From Shewanella maritima (GTDB lineage: Bacteria > Pseudomonadota > Gammaproteobacteria > Enterobacterales > Shewanellaceae): DNA of 64,000 bases. The notes beneath the pieces are model-generated. The model saw nothing but the letters and a program-made list of their open reading frames with translations. It did not search any database and was not told the origin of the DNA. Shown piece by piece: positions 46,565 through 55,122 of the stretch (positions are counted from its first letter, which is position 1; the number at the start of each line of letters is the position of its first letter). A program made the position numbers and the translations under genes. The DNA lies in NCBI RefSeq assembly GCF_004295345.1, contig NZ_CP036200.1:434001-498000 (forward strand). The letters are read 5' to 3'.

Positions 46565-47686
46565 CTAGCACTTTTCGAGCACGATACTCCCTATCGAATA
46601 ACCGGCACCAAACGAACAAAGCAGTCCAAGCTCACCGGTTTTAAAGTCATCTTGATGGCGATGGAATGCGATTATTGATCCCGCTGATGCGGTATTGGCA
46701 AACTCATCAAGTACAATTGGTGCAGTTTGTGAACCAACGTTATCACCAAGTAACTTTTTCACTACGAACATATTCATATTTATATTAGCTTGGTGCAACC
46801 ATAAACGCTTAAATTCTTCAGCTTTTATTTGCTCATTGCTCAATTGTTGCTCAAGGTGTTGATAAATCATAGGTAACAATTCTTTAAACACCTTACGCCC
46901 TTGCTGATGGAACAGTTTATCTGGCGTAGCAACACATTCCGGATCACAGCGATTTACAAAACCAAAATTGCTTCGGATATTGTTTGAATAGTCTGTCATG
47001 CAGCTCGTTGATAACACATTAAAGGCATGCTCTACGTGAGCTAAATCTTGACGTTCCACCACAACAGCGGTTGCCACATCACCAAAAATAAAGTGGCTAT
47101 CTCTGTCTTTGAAGTTACTTTGAGGTGATGTGAGCTCTGGGTTAATCACCAGTACTCGGTTAGCAGTACCACCTCGAATCGCATTTATCGCGTTGGTAAT
47201 CGCAAAGGTGGCTGATGAGCAAGCAACTAACATGTCATATGCCATGCCTTTGGTGCCCAATTCACGCTGAATTTCAATAGCTATTGCCGGATAAGCCCTT
47301 TGAGTATAAGCACAAGCAACAATGACTAAATCAATGTCTTCTGCTTTACAATTAGCGCGAGTCAACGCTTGTTTTGCCGCTTCAATGCCCATCTCAGCTT
47401 GCATTGATAGTGCTTCAGATGGTTGATCTGCAATCAATGGCATCATCACATTAGGGTCAAGAATGCCCTCTTTAACCATGACATAGCGCTGCTTAATCCC
47501 GGAGGCTTTTTCAATAAACTCTGAACTTGAATACGGCAACTCAACTACAGTACCAGCTTTAATTTGTTGTTCATTGTGTTGGTTAAACTGATCAACATAT
47601 TGATTGTAACTCGCAACTAATTCTTCATTAGTTACCGTATTTGGTGGCACAAAAAGACCACTACCTGAAATAACCACTTTCTTCAT
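46565..47686 (-). CDS. Beta-ketoacyl-ACP synthase III (FabH-like)
   Basis: A 373-residue thiolase-fold condensing enzyme. The catalytic triad is visible: C156 in VACSSATF, His in LWLHQANINMN, and Asn in EFANTASAGS. It is about 55 residues longer than E. coli FabH because of an insertion around residues 25-60 (NQYVDQFNQHNEQQIKAGTV). It is not in a fatty-acid gene cluster, so it may be an accessory synthase starting with another acyl-CoA, like the stand-alone KAS III proteins of Shewanella and Pseudomonas. The neighbouring genes give no further clue. Confidence 0.9.
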   Translation of the reverse strand: MKKVVISGSGLFVPPNTVTNEELVASYNQYVDQFNQHNEQQIKAGTVVELPYSSSEFIEKASGIKQRYVMVKEGILDPNVMMPLIADQPSEALSMQAEMGIEAAKQALTRANCKAEDIDLVIVACAYTQRAYPAIAIEIQRELGTKGMAYDMLVACSSATFAITNAINAIRGGTANRVLVINPELTSPQSNFKDRDSHFIFGDVATAVVVERQDLAHVEHAFNVLSTSCMTDYSNNIRSNFGFVNRCDPECVATPDKLFHQQGRKVFKELLPMIYQHLEQQLSNEQIKAEEFKRLWLHQANINMNMFVVKKLLGDNVGSQTAPIVLDEFANTASAGSIIAFHRHQDDFKTGELGLLCSFGAGYSIGSIVLEKC

Positions 47687-47921
47687 TATTCTTGTATCCG
47701 CAACGCAAGTGTCCGCAATTTAGGTATCTCACGGCTCATTTGCAGCTACACTATAGCTAGCCGATAAGTTAGAGATACATTGCGATGATTTATGTGGCTA
47801 TTTTAGTACGTAATTTTTGAACATTTATACACAAATATGCGGTAAAACCGAATGGTCAGACCTTGGATCTGTCTCTAAACCCAGTGAATATTGAGTGCTT
47901 TAGAATAATAGGTTTTTGTGT

Positions 47922-47939
47922 AATAACCAAATGGAATAA
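47922..47939. promoter_or_regulatory. Candidate CysB-type site upstream of cysK
   Basis: AATAACCAAATGGAATAA lies about 80 bases before cysK and resembles activator sites of CysB-regulated genes in gammaproteobacteria. The match is from memory of the family pattern and is not strong. The rest of 47687-48016 holds no other feature I can support. Confidence 0.3.
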
Positions 47940-48016
47940 AGAAGAACAATTTTTCACTTCTAAAAGCCACCTTGGCGACTATCATGGAATCATGCAAACA
48001 AAGGAGCAATGGACTC

Positions 48017-48982
48017 ATGAGCAAGATTTTTGAAGATAATTCATATACTTTAGGTAACACACCACTAGTTCGACTCAACCGAGTAAGCAACGGTAACGTA
48101 CTGGCTAAAATTGAAGCCCGTAACCCTAGCTTCAGCGTAAAGTGCCGTATTGGTGCCAACATGATTTGGGACGCAGAGAAAAGCGGTAAGCTGACCAAAG
48201 ATGTAGAGATTGTTGAACCGACTTCTGGTAACACAGGTATTGCGTTAGCTTATGTTGCAGCTGCTCGTGGTTACAAGTTAACCCTTACCATGCCTAACAC
48301 CATGAGCCTTGAGCGTCGTAAATTGCTTAAAGCATTAGGTGCAAACCTGGTATTAACCGAAGGCGCGAAAGGCATGAAAGGCGCGATTGACAAAGCCGAT
48401 GAAATCCATGCTCAAGCACCAGATAAGTACCTAATCTTAGGCCAATTTAGCAACCCAGCTAACCCAGAAATCCATGAAAAAACAACCGGTCCAGAGATCT
48501 GGAATGACACCGACGGTGCAGTAGATGTACTTGTAGCTGGCGTTGGTACTGGTGGTACTATCACTGGTGCAAGTCGCTTCTTAAAAGCACAAGGCAAGCA
48601 AATTACTTCAGTTGCAGTTGAGCCAGTTGACTCACCTGTTATCGCTCAAGCAAAAGCGGGTGAGCCACTACAACCTGGACCACACAAAATCCAGGGTATT
48701 GGTGCCGGTTTCATTCCTGGCAACCTAGATTTAGAACTGGTTGACCGCGTAGAAGCAGTAAGCAACGAAGATGCAATTGCAATGGCGCGCCGTTTAATGG
48801 AAGAAGAAGGTATCCTAGTCGGTATTTCTTCAGGTGCAGCTGTGGTTGCAGCTAACCGCATTGCAGCGCTGCCTGAATTTGCTGATAAAAATATCGTTGT
48901 AGTACTGCCTTCAGCAGCCGAGCGCTACCTTTCATCAGCACTGTTTGCTGGTGCATTTGGCGACGCAGAAAACGTGCAGTAA
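48017..48982 (+). CDS. cysK: Cysteine synthase A
   Basis: A 321-residue PLP enzyme that makes cysteine from O-acetylserine and sulfide. The PLP lysine is K42 in [11 protein letters not shown]. The substrate loop [11 protein letters not shown] and the phosphate-binding [13 protein letters not shown] follow. The C terminus extends normally. AAGGAG sits 10 bases before the ATG at 48017; a longer frame from 47972 has no ribosome-binding site. cysZ in the same window feeds the same pathway. Terminated by the hairpin at 49009. Confidence 0.97.
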   Translation: MSKIFEDNSYTLGNTPLVRLNRVSNGNVLAKIEARNPSFSVKCRIGANMIWDAEKSGKLTKDVEIVEPTSGNTGIALAYVAAARGYKLTLTMPNTMSLERRKLLKALGANLVLTEGAKGMKGAIDKADEIHAQAPDKYLILGQFSNPANPEIHEKTTGPEIWNDTDGAVDVLVAGVGTGGTITGASRFLKAQGKQITSVAVEPVDSPVIAQAKAGEPLQPGPHKIQGIGAGFIPGNLDLELVDRVEAVSNEDAIAMARRLMEEEGILVGISSGAAVVAANRIAALPEFADKNIVVVLPSAAERYLSSALFAGAFGDAENVQ

Positions 48983-49008
48983 TCTCAATAGACAAACCCA
49001 ATAACTAA

Positions 49009-49058
49009 ATGCCCTCTTGAAAATCCTTATTAGAGGAATGTTCCAAGCGGGCATTTTT
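49009..49058 (+). terminator. Terminator of cysK
   Basis: An outer stem ATGCCC / GGGCAT continues as TCTTG / CAAGC with mismatches and a large loop. TTTTTATTATTT follows on the plus strand. About 25 bases past the stop codon. Confidence 0.6.
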
Positions 49059-49142
49059 ATTATTTAACCTCAGCAACCCAGTTAGCCAGCTCAATATTCA
49101 AGTCCTTTCAACATAGATATTTTTGTTTTTATGTTGCTCGAA

Positions 49143-49958
49143 CTATTTGCTTTTAGGGCATGCTACGGAGCTTAACTCTGCGAAGTCACCATCTTTTGGT
49201 TTTTGGTAAAGCAGCTCGATACGCTGACTACACCCACCACTTCCACAGCTATATTCGTACCTCATCCAGCCCGTTTTTAACGCTTTGGCTTGATAGCGAT
49301 AAACTCTATCTGCGAAAGTGGCAGCATTAAGCTCATCACATTGCAGCAATGTATAATCGACTCCGGCTTTATCAAACTGCCTAAGCAACGACTCCCCTTC
49401 AAGATAAGGGCTATTGATATTTGCATCGATCACAACGGAAGAAACACCCGCGCGAGCTCCGTTAAGCGTCAATGACCAAGCGTGAGGCTGCAAGCGCTTT
49501 TTTAATACCTCAATTGGCTTTCCATCAATAGTAACGATAACTTCAGCTTTACGGACAGCGCTATACTCTGAGGCAGAGTCTTGCCAATCAATACCATCAG
49601 ATTGCCAATTAATTGCAGGATTATTTGCACCTATACGCCAGTCTTGCACGTTAGATTGAGCGTGACTTGGCAACGAGTAGAGCTTAACTAGCTGCACCAG
49701 GTCTAACATCTCAACTTTATTACCTGTATGAGTATTTAACCCATCAACTAGCTGCTCTAGTCGCAATAGTCTTTTTGATATTTGCGCATTTTCAGCTTCT
49801 AGTTGAGCCAATCTTTCTTCATAAGCGTCGACTTCATTGGTTGAAGCATGCAAGCCAAAACTCACACAACCCAGCGTTACCTTGAGCAAGGTTAATGTGA
49901 CATGTTTGACTCTGAAAGCTGAATAGGGTTTACACTCTGGTTCAACATGAAAAAACAT
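49143..49958 (-). CDS. Predicted exported coiled-coil protein, function unknown
   Basis: A 271-residue protein I do not recognise. An N-terminal hydrophobic segment (VTLTLLKVTLGCVSFGLHA) looks like a signal peptide, perhaps with a start at an internal codon. A leucine-heptad coiled coil (YEERLAQLEAENAQISKRLLRLEQLV) covers about residues 47-73. The rest is mixed strands, with three late cysteines (SCGSGGCSQ and SSVACPKSK) and one in LQCDEL that could form disulfides. It is transcribed alone between terminators. Start is uncertain because a shorter form would improve the signal peptide. Confidence 0.65.
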   Translation of the reverse strand: MFFHVEPECKPYSAFRVKHVTLTLLKVTLGCVSFGLHASTNEVDAYEERLAQLEAENAQISKRLLRLEQLVDGLNTHTGNKVEMLDLVQLVKLYSLPSHAQSNVQDWRIGANNPAINWQSDGIDWQDSASEYSAVRKAEVIVTIDGKPIEVLKKRLQPHAWSLTLNGARAGVSSVVIDANINSPYLEGESLLRQFDKAGVDYTLLQCDELNAATFADRVYRYQAKALKTGWMRYEYSCGSGGCSQRIELLYQKPKDGDFAELSSVACPKSK

Positions 49959-50134
49959 AAACTACCTTACGTACTTAATTGCGACCTTACGAACCCTTGA
50001 CTATAACATGCAACAAAAGCCAAATAGTGACTAGCAGCATATATTCCCAAGGCTTGACCCTTATGATGTCGAAAATACGCAAGACTAATCGAATGACAAC
50101 CGACTGCTGAAGCAACTGATTGAAGAGTGAAAAT

Positions 50135-50164
50135 AAAAATAGCAGCCTAAGGGCTGCTATTTTT
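50135..50164 (-). terminator. Terminator of the 28-codon gene
   Basis: A perfect stem AAAAATAGCAGCC / GGCTGCTATTTTT with a 4-base loop. A-run and T-run flank it, so it works in both directions. It lies 50 bases past the stop codon of the small gene. Confidence 0.8.
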
Positions 50165-50214
50165 ATTTATTATTTTTCTCGTATTGGAGCAAATCCAAAC
50201 TGAAAAAGTATTGT

Positions 50215-50301
50215 CTAATCAAACTCTTCTTCAGAAGGCATAGACTCTTGTAATTCATCTTTTAACTGATAGTACGCGTTATCGTATTCCTGAATTTCCA
50301 T
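50215..50301 (-). CDS. Small 28-residue acidic protein gene
   Basis: An ATG frame of 28 codons with stop TAG encodes an acidic peptide (MEIQEYDNAYYQLKDEL at the start, ending in EEEFD). GGAG lies 6 bases before the ATG (GGAGTGACTT). A strong terminator lies 50 bases downstream, and a TATAAT -10 element lies about 155 bases upstream on the same strand (50455-50460). So it has all parts of an independent small gene, with a long 5' leader. No hydrophobic stretch, so not a membrane microprotein. Family unknown; conservation was not tested. Confidence 0.5.
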   Translation of the reverse strand: MEIQEYDNAYYQLKDELQESMPSEEEFD

Positions 50302-50700
50302 AAGTCACTCCAAATAGTTAGGTCGTTTTTTAAGTATCAAAGTGCGCCTAAAGTGGCGTAGGGCCTAGCGTGTTTTTATATAAGACTCTTTTTGCTATCG
50401 CATCGGTCTAACACTGCTAGATACAGAAGATAAGCAATCTCTCTGTTAGGGCGCATTATACTCAATCGAAGTGCCGATGCACGCAATAATTACAAAAAAC
50501 TTTCAGTTTTGAATTAAAATCATGGTGAAATTTTCGTTCATTGCGATTTTTGATAGAAAAACCTGAAAGTGTTACAGGCTTGGTTACGGTTTTTATGCAT
50601 TTCTATTACAAAGACATCACCGTTTAATCCTTTTCGATCTACTGAGCGCTGCCGGCTTTACTATACTTGTGAGTACCCATGTAGATTAGATGGGGGTTAC
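50302..50700. other. Leader and promoter region of the small genes
   Basis: A minus-strand TATAAT at 50455-50460 has no good -35 partner. The sequence between it and the 28-codon gene (about 150 bases) is a plausible structured leader or small RNA, with a GCCAC-TTTA-GGCG-type short hairpin. To the right, ACTTTCAG (50499-50506) and CTGAAAGT (50563-50570) form an 8-bp inverted pair of unknown meaning before the next gene. Confidence 0.35.
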
Positions 50701-50928
50701 ATTATCAATGGATTAGTCGAGTACGAAGCAAGCATGCTCGTAGACTTACTAGAGTCAGGAGATAGTTTACGCGTTCACATGTTTATGGACGCGATGGGAA
50801 TGCCTTTTGACGTGCAAGACAGATTACTTAACGAGTTCTCAGGCTTAAAACACGTAGATCAACAGCAGATTGCTGACATTATCGAAGATCAAGGTCAGCA
50901 TTCACTGTCATCACACTTAACGCTTTAG
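50701..50928 (+). CDS. Small protein of unknown function, possible ATT start
   Basis: A frame of about 75 codons reads INGLVEYEASMLVDLLESG, then HMFMDAMGMPFDVQDRLLNEF, and is mostly helical and acidic. The frame is open further upstream to 50569, but that part is Cys/Arg-rich and has no ribosome-binding site. A GGGGG tract at 50692-50696 precedes ATT (50701) and ATC (50704), so a rare start is possible. The first ATG is at 50734 with only a weak GAAG. I place the start at 50701 with low certainty. The terminator at 51043 follows. Confidence 0.55.
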   Translation: MINGLVEYEASMLVDLLESGDSLRVHMFMDAMGMPFDVQDRLLNEFSGLKHVDQQQIADIIEDQGQHSLSSHLTL

Positions 50929-51042
50929 CGTTGAAATATTGAGACCTTTGTTAAGCTAAGCAGTGAGCTAATGTAAGCTTGCTATTCGTTCAAATGCTTT
51001 ACCTACAACTCAATATGAGTAAGGATTTAGGTACATAAATGC

Positions 51043-51068
51043 AAAAGGGCCTGCCTAGGCCCTTTTTT
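51043..51068. terminator. Bidirectional terminator before msrQ end
   Basis: AAAAGGGCCT and AGGCCCTTTT form a 10-bp perfect stem with a GCCT loop, followed by T residues on plus and A/T on the other side. It separates the convergent small gene and msrQ. Confidence 0.8.
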
Positions 51069-51097
51069 ATGGTTGCACCTCACTAAATGTTTGAAGA

Positions 51098-51820
51098 TTA
51101 GCTTATGGCTTTACCACTCGATTTAGTGGTTACTGCAGTAGCTTTGTTTGTAGCAGCTTTAACAGCATGATTGGCAGCTCCCCCGCTGCGCCCTTTGTTT
51201 GCCTGCGCTTTGCCTGCTCGGCTCGGTTTCAACCATTGGACAATCTGTGCCCTGCGAAGCCAAAGCAACACGGCAAACACCAACAGATAAATCCCTGGCT
51301 CGATGATCTCCGATTTAACCGACCAATAAAAATGTACTGGCGCTAAGATTGCGGCAAAGTAGATAAATCTGTGCAAGGTTAACCAGCTCTTACCCATTTT
51401 GCGCTTAACCGCTTCAAAAGAAGTCAATGCCAGTAATAGCAGTATGACAAAAGCGATGGCGCCGACCAGTATATAAGGCCGTTTAACCACTTCTTGCAGC
51501 AAAAGTTGCCACTCGAACAGCAAATCTAAACTTAAAAACGCCGCTATATGCAAGCTTGCATAGGCAAACACATACAGCCCCAGCAAACGCCTCGTACGTA
51601 CAAGTAAACTCTGCTTTAACCATTTAGCTAAAGGCGATACCAACATGGTCGCCAGTAAACTATTGATGGTTCCCATACCGGTGTAATGAATGATTAACTG
51701 CACTGGGTCGCCGCCAGCTTGATCAGTAGCGACAATGTAAACCAGATAAATAATGGGCAACAAGCAAGCCAGATGTAATCCAGCCTTTAGCCACCACAAA
51801 CCTCGTGGGCTTAACCGCAT
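51098..51820 (-). CDS. msrQ: Heme-binding membrane subunit MsrQ
   Basis: A 240-residue inner-membrane protein with six hydrophobic segments, which passes electrons to the periplasmic reductase MsrP. Conserved histidines for heme are seen in LIIHYTGMG, ASLHIAAFL and LHRFIYFAA. The last 40 residues are Ala/Lys/Thr-rich and extend beyond the usual C terminus. It follows msrP by 11 bases, forming the msrPQ operon that repairs oxidised methionine in envelope proteins. Confidence 0.95.
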   Translation of the reverse strand: MRLSPRGLWWLKAGLHLACLLPIIYLVYIVATDQAGGDPVQLIIHYTGMGTINSLLATMLVSPLAKWLKQSLLVRTRRLLGLYVFAYASLHIAAFLSLDLLFEWQLLLQEVVKRPYILVGAIAFVILLLLALTSFEAVKRKMGKSWLTLHRFIYFAAILAPVHFYWSVKSEIIEPGIYLLVFAVLLWLRRAQIVQWLKPSRAGKAQANKGRSGGAANHAVKAATNKATAVTTKSSGKAIS

Positions 51821-51831
51821 AAAACTGCCCC

Positions 51832-52872
51832 TTAATAGTTCTTTGTTAAATCTAGGCCTTTATATAAGTGCGCGACCTGCTCGCCATAACCATTAAACAT
51901 CTGGGTTTCGATACGTTTTGCAGAGAACAAGCCCCCTTCACCGATTGACCTTTCACTGGCTTGTGACCAACGTGGATGATCAACTTGTGGATTCACATTA
52001 GCGTAAAAGCCGTATTCATGAGGTGCAAGCTGGTTCCAGCTGGTTGGCGGTTGCTTGTCCATCACTCGGATCCGTACTACCGATTTAATGCTCTTAAAGC
52101 CATACTTCCAAGGCACCACCAAACGAATTGGCGCACCGTTTTGTGGTGGCAAGGTTTTTCCATATAAACCGACTGCCATCAGCGACAAATCATTCATCGC
52201 CTCTGCAATCGTTAAGCCTTCAACGTATGGGTAATGAATACCACCGCCCATTAAACGACTTTTTTGCCCAGGCATCTGCTCTGGATCAAACAAGGTTTCA
52301 AACGCCACGTGAGTCGCATTGGCTTTCACGCCTGCCTTTTTCAGCAAACTCGCTAGCGGAAAACCAACCCAAGGGATCACCATCGACCAGGCCTCAACAC
52401 AGCGCAAACGATACGTGCGCTCTTCAAGGGCAAACATCTTGGTTAAGTCATCAGCATCTAACGTTAGCGGGTTATCTACCAAACCATCGATCTGCAGCGT
52501 CCATGGCTTAACTTGGAAATGCTGCGCGTTATCAAAAGGGTCACTTTTGCTGGTGCCAAACTCATAAAAGTTATTATGGCGAGTGACTTTGTTTTCAGGG
52601 GTTAACGCCTGCTGCGCTTGATAAATTTGTGGCTGAGTGAAATTAAGCCCTTGAGTAACAAAAGGCTGTGCCTGGGGCTTTTTATCGCCAAACAAATCAA
52701 AAATTCCCGCTTGTACATAACCAGGAATACTGGCACCAAGCGCACCTAACCCTAGCGCTTTCACGATATGACGGCGCTGGTTAAACACAGCTTCTGGCGT
52801 CACCTGATTGTCTTTCAACTGCCAACTGGCTTGCTGCTGAATACCTTTGCTAAATGCTTTTTTTGTTGTCAT
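51832..52872 (-). CDS. msrP: Methionine-sulfoxide reductase catalytic subunit MsrP
   Basis: A 346-residue periplasmic molybdenum enzyme. The N terminus has a Tat signal ([17 protein letters not shown], arginines 33-34). The cofactor-ligating cysteine is C158 in [14 protein letters not shown], and [22 protein letters not shown] is conserved. I use the ATG at 52872, giving [10 protein letters not shown]; the longer frame to 52953 runs into a repeat-like sequence. First gene of msrPQ. The upstream region contains an 11-bp match to the MITE end. Confidence 0.94.
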   Translation of the reverse strand: MTTKKAFSKGIQQQASWQLKDNQVTPEAVFNQRRHIVKALGLGALGASIPGYVQAGIFDLFGDKKPQAQPFVTQGLNFTQPQIYQAQQALTPENKVTRHNNFYEFGTSKSDPFDNAQHFQVKPWTLQIDGLVDNPLTLDADDLTKMFALEERTYRLRCVEAWSMVIPWVGFPLASLLKKAGVKANATHVAFETLFDPEQMPGQKSRLMGGGIHYPYVEGLTIAEAMNDLSLMAVGLYGKTLPPQNGAPIRLVVPWKYGFKSIKSVVRIRVMDKQPPTSWNQLAPHEYGFYANVNPQVDHPRWSQASERSIGEGGLFSAKRIETQMFNGYGEQVAHLYKGLDLTKNY

Positions 52873-52904
52873 TGCTACCACCGTTATCGACTGTGTCAGG
52901 CTAC

Positions 52905-52915
52905 TAGGGTCTGTT
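52905..52915 (+). repeat. Solo copy of the MITE terminal sequence
   Basis: TAGGGTCTGTT is identical to the reverse complement of the outer end of the right terminal repeat of the 53019-53285 element. It lies 33 bases upstream of the msrP start, about 100 bases from the element, and may be a relic of another copy. Confidence 0.35.
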
Positions 52916-53018
52916 CGTGTATCCAAATGTTCATGAAGTGCCCACATGCTCATGTATAGATTAGACAGATAAATACGAGTAAATATTTCAAAACGATTGA
53001 ATTAATTTTCTAACTCGC

Positions 53019-53285
53019 TAGGGCCTGTTGATCTTTGCTGATTAGAATTTGTTCGAATTAAAAGCACTTTAATCGCGGCGTGAGCGATGACGTCTAGTCA
53101 CCTAAACAAATTCGCTCACAACAAAGAGTAAAGTGCTTTTAAACGAACCTTTCAGGCAGCACTTGTTGTCATTTCTACTGCGTTAACGACTTATCATGTG
53201 GAATAACCACACATCAAAGTCGCTGTCTTGTATAAATTTCCAACAAGTAGCTGCAAAAATAATCTTGAAAGATCAACAGACCCTA
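53019..53285. mobile_element. MITE-like element with 18-bp terminal inverted repeats
   Basis: The ends TAGGGCCTGTTGATCTTT (53019-53036) and AAAGATCAACAGACCCTA (53268-53285) are inverted repeats with one mismatch. Inside, GTTCGAATTAAAAGCACTTTA (53051-53071) pairs with TAAAGTGCTTTTAAACGAAC (53129-53148), and GTGAGCGA pairs with TCGCTCAC, giving a large nested hairpin. No transposase is encoded. The outer TA on both sides would fit a TA target, as for IS630/Tc1-type MITEs. It lies between msrP and rmuC, which are divergent. Confidence 0.65.
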
Positions 53286-53400
53286 ATAACCAGTTTTATG
53301 CCGAAAATCCAAGCAATTAACGCATAAGCCTATAAGCTAGGCTTGCGGGCGAATAGCAAAGCATGCCAAGCTAAGTTTTTTGATTTTTAGAGCCGCTACC

Positions 53401-54897
53401 ATGCCTGTTTCCCTAGACTTTACTCCGCTGCAATTTGCCGCCATTGGCGCAGTTGCTGTTCTCGCCCTCATGCTTGGTGCCTTACTTAATCAGCGACTCA
53501 CCCGCAAGCGATGGCAAATGCTCACCGACATGCAAATTCAAGAGCATCAAACACAAATCAACGATATGCAAACTCGCCATGATGTCACCCTAGAGCAATT
53601 GCAAACTCAGCTCGATGATAAACAAGACAGCGAACACCACCTGCGTGACAAAGTTGAGCAACTGCTGGCGCAGTTAGGTAAATCTCAAGCTCAAGCTCAG
53701 CGTTTAGAACAAACCGAGCAGCTGCTAGCACAAACCGAGCACAAGTTAATGGAGTCTAAACTTAACTTGTCTAAATCCAATGCCATGCAACTGAGCATTA
53801 AAGCGCAGGCAGATACGCAGCAACAAGCCATGGCAGATAAAATTGCGCTACTTGAATCTGCGGAGCAAAGACTAAAAGAACAGTTTGAAAACCTCGCCAA
53901 CCGCATCTTTGAAGAACGTAGCGAAAATTTAAAGAAGCAAAACATCAGCCAAATGGATGGTGTACTTGGTCCGCTAAAACAGCAACTTGAAGGTTTTCGT
54001 AAGCAAGTTCATGAGTCATACACCCATGAACAATCTGAGCGCAGCGCCCTTAAGCATCAACTTGAACATTTGGCGCAACTTAATCTCAAGATGAGTCAAG
54101 ATGCCATAAACCTCACCAACGCGCTAAAAGGTGACAACAAGCAACAAGGTAACTGGGGTGAAGTGATCCTAGAGCGAGTATTACAAGAAAGTGGCCTGCG
54201 TGAAGGCCACGAATACGACACTCAACAACAACTGAAAGATGACAGCGGCAAGCGCTTCAAGCCAGATGTTATCGTGCATCTGCCAAATGACAAAGACGTG
54301 GTTATCGACGCCAAATTATCGTTAAGTGCTTATGAGCGTTACTTCAACAGCGAAGATCCACAAATATGTGAACAGGCATTAAAAGAGCATGCAATTTCGA
54401 TTCGCCAGCACATCAAAGGGCTAAGCCAAAAAGACTATCATCAACTTCACGGTCTGAAGAGTTTGGATTATGTGTTGATGTTCATTCCAATTGAGCCAGC
54501 GTTCTTGCTTGCAATCGAGCACGACCCTAGCTTAGTTAATTATGCGCTGGAGCAAAATATTATGTTGGTCAGCCCAACCAACCTGTTGGTTGCCCTGCGC
54601 ACCATTAATAATATTTGGCGTTATGAATATCAAAATCAAAACGCGCAAGCCATTGCCAAGCAAGCCGGTAAAATTTACGACAAGCTTTGTGGCTATTTAG
54701 ATGACATGGACAAACTGGGACGTGCATTAGAAACCGCTGACAGAACTTACCAACAAGCAATGAATAAACTGTCGACAGGTAAAGGCAATGTCATTCGCCA
54801 GGCGCATCAAATGCAGCAACTTGGCGTCGAAACCAGTAAACAAATTGAAAATAATTTATTACAACAAGCATTAGACGAATCGAGCGATAAAAATTAA
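53401..54897 (+). CDS. rmuC: DNA recombination protein RmuC
   Basis: A 498-residue protein. An N-terminal membrane helix (FAAIGAVAVLALMLGALL) is followed by about 150 residues of coiled coil, then the RmuC core with PD-(D/E)xK-like residues: GNWGEVILERVLQ, FKPDVIVHLPNDKDVVIDAKLS and MFIPIEPAF. It limits recombination between short inverted repeats and acts as a putative nuclease. The ATG at 53401 lacks a strong ribosome-binding site; a TTG at 53380 is possible. The MITE-like element ends 115 bases upstream and may carry or disturb its promoter. Confidence 0.94.
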   Translation: MPVSLDFTPLQFAAIGAVAVLALMLGALLNQRLTRKRWQMLTDMQIQEHQTQINDMQTRHDVTLEQLQTQLDDKQDSEHHLRDKVEQLLAQLGKSQAQAQRLEQTEQLLAQTEHKLMESKLNLSKSNAMQLSIKAQADTQQQAMADKIALLESAEQRLKEQFENLANRIFEERSENLKKQNISQMDGVLGPLKQQLEGFRKQVHESYTHEQSERSALKHQLEHLAQLNLKMSQDAINLTNALKGDNKQQGNWGEVILERVLQESGLREGHEYDTQQQLKDDSGKRFKPDVIVHLPNDKDVVIDAKLSLSAYERYFNSEDPQICEQALKEHAISIRQHIKGLSQKDYHQLHGLKSLDYVLMFIPIEPAFLLAIEHDPSLVNYALEQNIMLVSPTNLLVALRTINNIWRYEYQNQNAQAIAKQAGKIYDKLCGYLDDMDKLGRALETADRTYQQAMNKLSTGKGNVIRQAHQMQQLGVETSKQIENNLLQQALDESSDKN

Positions 54898-55122
54898 GAT
54901 TTCGTTAATTACCTCTATTTAAAGTAAGCGTTAAGCATAATATGTAATTGCTCAGCTACACTTGGTACTTGATTCAATCAGTACACAGCTCATTTCAGTG
55001 TTGTCAGTAAACAAGTGAGCAAGCACACCAAAGCCGCGGTGGACAGGAGTATACATTCCTAAAAGCCACAGCACTTGCGTCCTTTATATTGTTTTTTGAT
55101 TGAAGTTTAGGGATAAGCATTC

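Noticed and set aside
54965..54984. Near-palindrome GTACTTGATTCAATCAGTAC upstream of slt, similar to a TrpR operator
   Set aside because: It is 20 bases instead of the 18 of trp operators, the inner bases differ, and no trp gene is nearby.
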